Shown one piece after another: positions 29,471-31,994 of a stretch of DNA of 31,994 nt (position 1 is its first letter; each line of letters opens with the position of its first letter). Origin of the DNA: Deltaproteobacteria bacterium UBA2221 (GTDB taxonomy: Bacteria; Desulfobacterota; Syntrophorhabdia; Syntrophorhabdales; WCHB1-27); NCBI GenBank assembly GCA_002328485.1, contig DCUF01000083.1, forward strand, positions 49,863 to 81,856, given 5' to 3'. The notes under the pieces are model-generated. The model made no database searches and was not told the DNA's origin. It saw only the letters and a program-made list of their open reading frames with translations. Position numbers and translations under genes: made by a program.

Positions 29471-30817
29471 TTACAGAGCGATCTCTTGCCCGGTGCGGTT
29501 GTCAAAGGTGTGGAATTTGTCGTCGATCCGGTCCTGCAGATATACAAAATGGTATTCAGCCTTGCCTTTCATGTCGTTATAGCTGTTTCGAGCCTCATCC
29601 GCGCAGACCGGGCAGCAGGCGCGGGGCAAGGAGATGCAAAGGACCCTATAGGTTCGGCCACTGGCCTGTCGGGCCGACGATGCTGTGGTCCGAAAGCCGC
29701 CGCAGTCCTGGCAGATTCTCACGCGGACAAGCTGCTCCTCTCTGAGGTAGTCTGTGTCGTAGAAGATGGAGCGAGGGAAGGTCTCAAAGTCACGGCCTTT
29801 CTTTCGGTTTGCCTCGACAATCTGTTCCCTGGTGCGGAAGTTGGCCAGTTGTTTGTCTACGAGGGCCTTGATGTAATCCATGTTTTCCCCGGACTCTTTG
29901 AATCGATCAGGCCTGTAATCGGGCTCGCGGAGGTTTGAGAAGTCGATGCCTGCCATGGCCATGATGATGCCCATATTGATGTAAGGGAGGGCGGTCTCCA
30001 CGGAATATCCGCCCTCGAGAACCGCAATGTCGGGCCGAAGCTTTTGGTTGAGGATTGCGTAGCCCCGGGCGGTAAAGCTCATGTCGGATAAAGGGTCGCT
30101 GTAGTGATTGTCCTGGCCGGCCGAGTTGATCACGATCTCGGGTTTGAATTCGCTCAGGATGGGTAGAACCAGGTTATCCAGAATGTAGTGTATCCCCGTG
30201 TCGGTCGTCCGGGGGGCCATGGGTATGTTGATGGTGGTGCCGTAGGCCAGGGGGCCGCCCAGTTCGTTCATGAAACCGGTGCCTGGATAGAGGGTCCGTC
30301 CATCCTGATGGAACGAGATAAAGAGTACATCCGGGTCGTGCCAGTACATCTCCTGGGTCCCATCACCGTGATGGACGTCCGTATCGACGATGGCCAAGCG
30401 CTTGACACCATAGGTGGAGCGGAGGTATTCCACCATGATCGCTTCATTATTGATGTCGCAGAAACCCCGGTTGCCGTGGGTCACGGTCATGGCGTGGTGG
30501 CCTGGCGGCCTGATAATGGCAAAAGCGTTCTTGACCTCTCCCTGCATGAAGGCATCGGCCATCACCAGGGCAGAGCCGGCGGAGACCAGGTGCGCCTCGG
30601 TTGTCCGGCTTTCCACATCAGGCACGCAGAAGTGAGCACGGGATATCTCCTTGCCTGTCGCCATTCGGGGGTGATACTCCCTGATTTCGGGCATGTCCAT
30701 AATCCCTTCTTCAAAGAGCTGATCCCGGGTGTAAAGCAGTCTTTCCTCCCGTTCCGGGTGGTTCGGCGTAATGGCCCAGTCAAAGGCTGGGAAAAACAGG
30801 ATGCCTGTTGGTTTCAC
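29471..30817 (-). CDS. Histone deacetylase-family amidohydrolase with C-terminal zinc ribbon
   Basis: 448 residues from GTG 30817; the GTG overlaps the TGA stop of the upstream hydantoinase gene, so translation is coupled. The arginase-like deacetylase fold has all catalytic parts: RPPGHHA (residues 103-109), DTDVHHGDGTQ with zinc ligands D147 and H149, SFHQDGRTLYPGTG, NSAGQDNHYSDPL with third ligand D236, and LEGGYS. After about residue 300 there is an unusual extension ending in a likely zinc ribbon: CQDCGG near residue 374 and CCPVCAD about 35 residues later. Bacterial members deacetylate polyamines, acetoin-pathway proteins or other acyl-amides; the extension could recognise a protein or nucleic acid partner. 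The pairing with a hydantoinase suggests a small-molecule amide substrate, but this is inference. Confidence 0.9.
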   Translation of the reverse strand: MKPTGILFFPAFDWAITPNHPEREERLLYTRDQLFEEGIMDMPEIREYHPRMATGKEISRAHFCVPDVESRTTEAHLVSAGSALVMADAFMQGEVKNAFAIIRPPGHHAMTVTHGNRGFCDINNEAIMVEYLRSTYGVKRLAIVDTDVHHGDGTQEMYWHDPDVLFISFHQDGRTLYPGTGFMNELGGPLAYGTTINIPMAPRTTDTGIHYILDNLVLPILSEFKPEIVINSAGQDNHYSDPLSDMSFTARGYAILNQKLRPDIAVLEGGYSVETALPYINMGIIMAMAGIDFSNLREPDYRPDRFKESGENMDYIKALVDKQLANFRTREQIVEANRKKGRDFETFPRSIFYDTDYLREEQLVRVRICQDCGGFRTTASSARQASGRTYRVLCISLPRACCPVCADEARNSYNDMKGKAEYHFVYLQDRIDDKFHTFDNRTGQEIAL

Positions 30818-31994
30818 TCGGCCACCCCCTCGTATCCATGGACGAGCCCCGGGGCAATCTGTATCCCCACGTCAAAGATCTTGCCCACCAATTTTGGACC
30901 CCGTATGACGTTAAACTGCTCTTCGAGGTAGAACTGAGCCTCGCTGGAATACTCTCCCAGGCCCCGTTCAAGGCCGATTTCCTTCAGGAGGGAACGGGCC
31001 AATTCCCGAATATTCGGCATCTGAGACACCCTGTCGTCGATGGTTCGGCTTAAGCCTCCCGGCGAGATGGTGCAGGTCTGTTTTTGGGTGTCCACGTGGA
31101 CCGCCACGGCCAGAGTGGGACGGGCCACCGCAGCCCCCAGGGCGTTGGCAACCGGCGAGTAACGATGGAGAAAACAATTGACCCCCATATCTCGGGCCAG
31201 GGCCGGAACAATCATTGGCGCGGCGGCACCTATGCCAATGATCTGCTGGAGTACAAACTTTCGCTGATGCACCACTTCCCATACCCTGTATGCGGGCTCG
31301 TTTTCCCATTGATGAAACAAGTGAGTGATACGCTCCTTGAGGGCTCCCACGACGTGATCCTGGACACTCCGGCAAAGCTCTTCCAAGGATTGACCGGAGC
31401 GCTCGGCAAGGGAGGTCAGTTTCGCGTTGGATGCCTGAGCATTACCGATACTCAGGTTCATAAGGACGTTAAAGGCATCGGTCACGGTTGGTATTTCACC
31501 CCCGAAACAAGCGGCCGCACCGAGCCGTCTTGTTCCCACCATCACCCTTCCCGACTCCTCGGTTACCGGGCTATCTCCGCCGATGGCAATGGAATCAACG
31601 GCAAAGGAATGGATGTGTGTCAACCGCCCACCCACGCAGGCACCCTTGGACGCATAGAGGGGTTGTCCCGCGATAAGGAGAGATATGTCGGAGGTCGTTC
31701 CACCGATATCTACAACGACCGAATTGAGGGGCTCCCTGCACAAAGCCAGGGCTCCCACTGTGCTGCCTGCAGGCCCGGAAAACATGGTTTCACAGGGCCT
31801 TTTCCGACTGTCCTCCAGGGTGGTCGTGCCGCCGTCCGCCTTCAGGATATGGAGCTCGCAACCAGGCAGCCGTGCTTCTATGGCCGCCCCTATGCCATCG
31901 GCAAAATGATTCCACTCTCTTGTGGTCATGGCTGTGTAATAGCAGGTCACGGCGCGGCGAGGGAAGTTGAGTTGTCCTGAAATGGCGTTGCTCG
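30814..31994 (-). CDS. Hydantoinase/oxoprolinase family subunit A (HyuA-like), 5' end outside the window
   Basis: The frame enters from the right edge without a stop and ends at TGA 30816-30814, giving 393 visible residues; a GTG at 31950 is not needed as start because the preceding codons (SNAISGQLNFPRRAV) already fit the family. Visible motifs: GGTTTLEDSRKRPCETMFSGPAGS, VVVDIGGTTSDISLL (ATP/metal-binding loop of the ASKHA-like fold), VGGRLTHIHSFAVDSIAIGGDS, GIGAAAPMIVPALA and SPVANALGAAVA. Known relatives are ATP-dependent amidohydrolases (N-methylhydantoinase, 5-oxoprolinase) and acetone/acetophenone carboxylase subunits, so the reaction is either ATP-driven ring opening or carboxylation. 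The HyuB-like partner gene is not visible and may lie beyond the edge. The stop overlaps the deacetylase start. Confidence 0.9.
   Translation of the reverse strand, partial: SNAISGQLNFPRRAVTCYYTAMTTREWNHFADGIGAAIEARLPGCELHILKADGGTTTLEDSRKRPCETMFSGPAGSTVGALALCREPLNSVVVDIGGTTSDISLLIAGQPLYASKGACVGGRLTHIHSFAVDSIAIGGDSPVTEESGRVMVGTRRLGAAACFGGEIPTVTDAFNVLMNLSIGNAQASNAKLTSLAERSGQSLEELCRSVQDHVVGALKERITHLFHQWENEPAYRVWEVVHQRKFVLQQIIGIGAAAPMIVPALARDMGVNCFLHRYSPVANALGAAVARPTLAVAVHVDTQKQTCTISPGGLSRTIDDRVSQMPNIRELARSLLKEIGLERGLGEYSSEAQFYLEEQFNVIRGPKLVGKIFDVGIQIAPGLVHGYEGVAE

Overview
This window reads as a chromosomal segment of a strictly anaerobic bacterium, most likely a deltaproteobacterium (Desulfobacterota, syntroph or sulfate-reducer type). 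That is an inference from gene content: a two-domain 2-hydroxyacyl-CoA dehydratase activase, a hydantoinase/oxoprolinase subunit coupled to a class II-type histone deacetylase, a molybdate/tungstate ABC transporter, a B12-binding-type radical SAM protein and a probable selenocysteine thioredoxin. No rRNA, complete tRNA, CRISPR array or prophage is visible.

Layout. 1-1572 (minus): dehydratase activase, cut by the left edge. 2219-4560 (plus): ADP-ribosylglycohydrolase-like protein, Fe-S-type flavoprotein and a B3/4-domain protein. 4589-5971 (minus): MBL/beta-CASP nuclease. 6207-9179 (plus): SDR oxidoreductase, a Panacea/SocA-like protein with a coiled-coil tail, and rtcA. 9479-11694 (minus): HU protein with a histone H1-like tail, then a radical SAM protein. 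12100-12552 (minus): a TrxC-like thioredoxin whose first active-site cysteine codon is TGA. 12788-14202: two small exported proteins facing each other. 14759-17291 (plus): rhlE-type helicase, ppnP and a YaiI/YqxD protein. 20929-17934 (minus): a five-gene run of a small unknown, a receiver-only protein with Glu at the phosphorylation site, a 59-residue protein, groES and groEL, ending in a strong terminator. About 20.9-22.9 kb is accessory debris: IS256 and IS3 fragments, hairpins, and a frameshifted proline-repeat exported protein. 22872-26487 (plus): PC4-like protein, CBM48-domain protein and hrpB. 26567-29335 (plus): molybdate/tungstate transporter behind a promoter overlapped by a ModE-type operator. 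31994-29471 (minus): hydantoinase subunit (cut by the right edge), then histone deacetylase.

The strongest observation is the thioredoxin at 12100-12552. Its frame is interrupted only by one TGA, which falls exactly on the catalytic Cys of the CGHC motif; the remaining 75 codons continue as a normal thioredoxin fold to a TAG. I interpret this as selenocysteine (UGHC) in a zinc-ribbon TrxC-type thioredoxin, with a hand-folded candidate SECIS hairpin downstream. Other points of interest are the ADP-ribosylglycohydrolase homologue lacking its Asp-Asp metal motif, the phospho-mimic-like receiver upstream of groESL, a perfect internal ribosome binding site inside the Panacea-like gene, and a 42-bp perfect palindrome between rtcA and hup.
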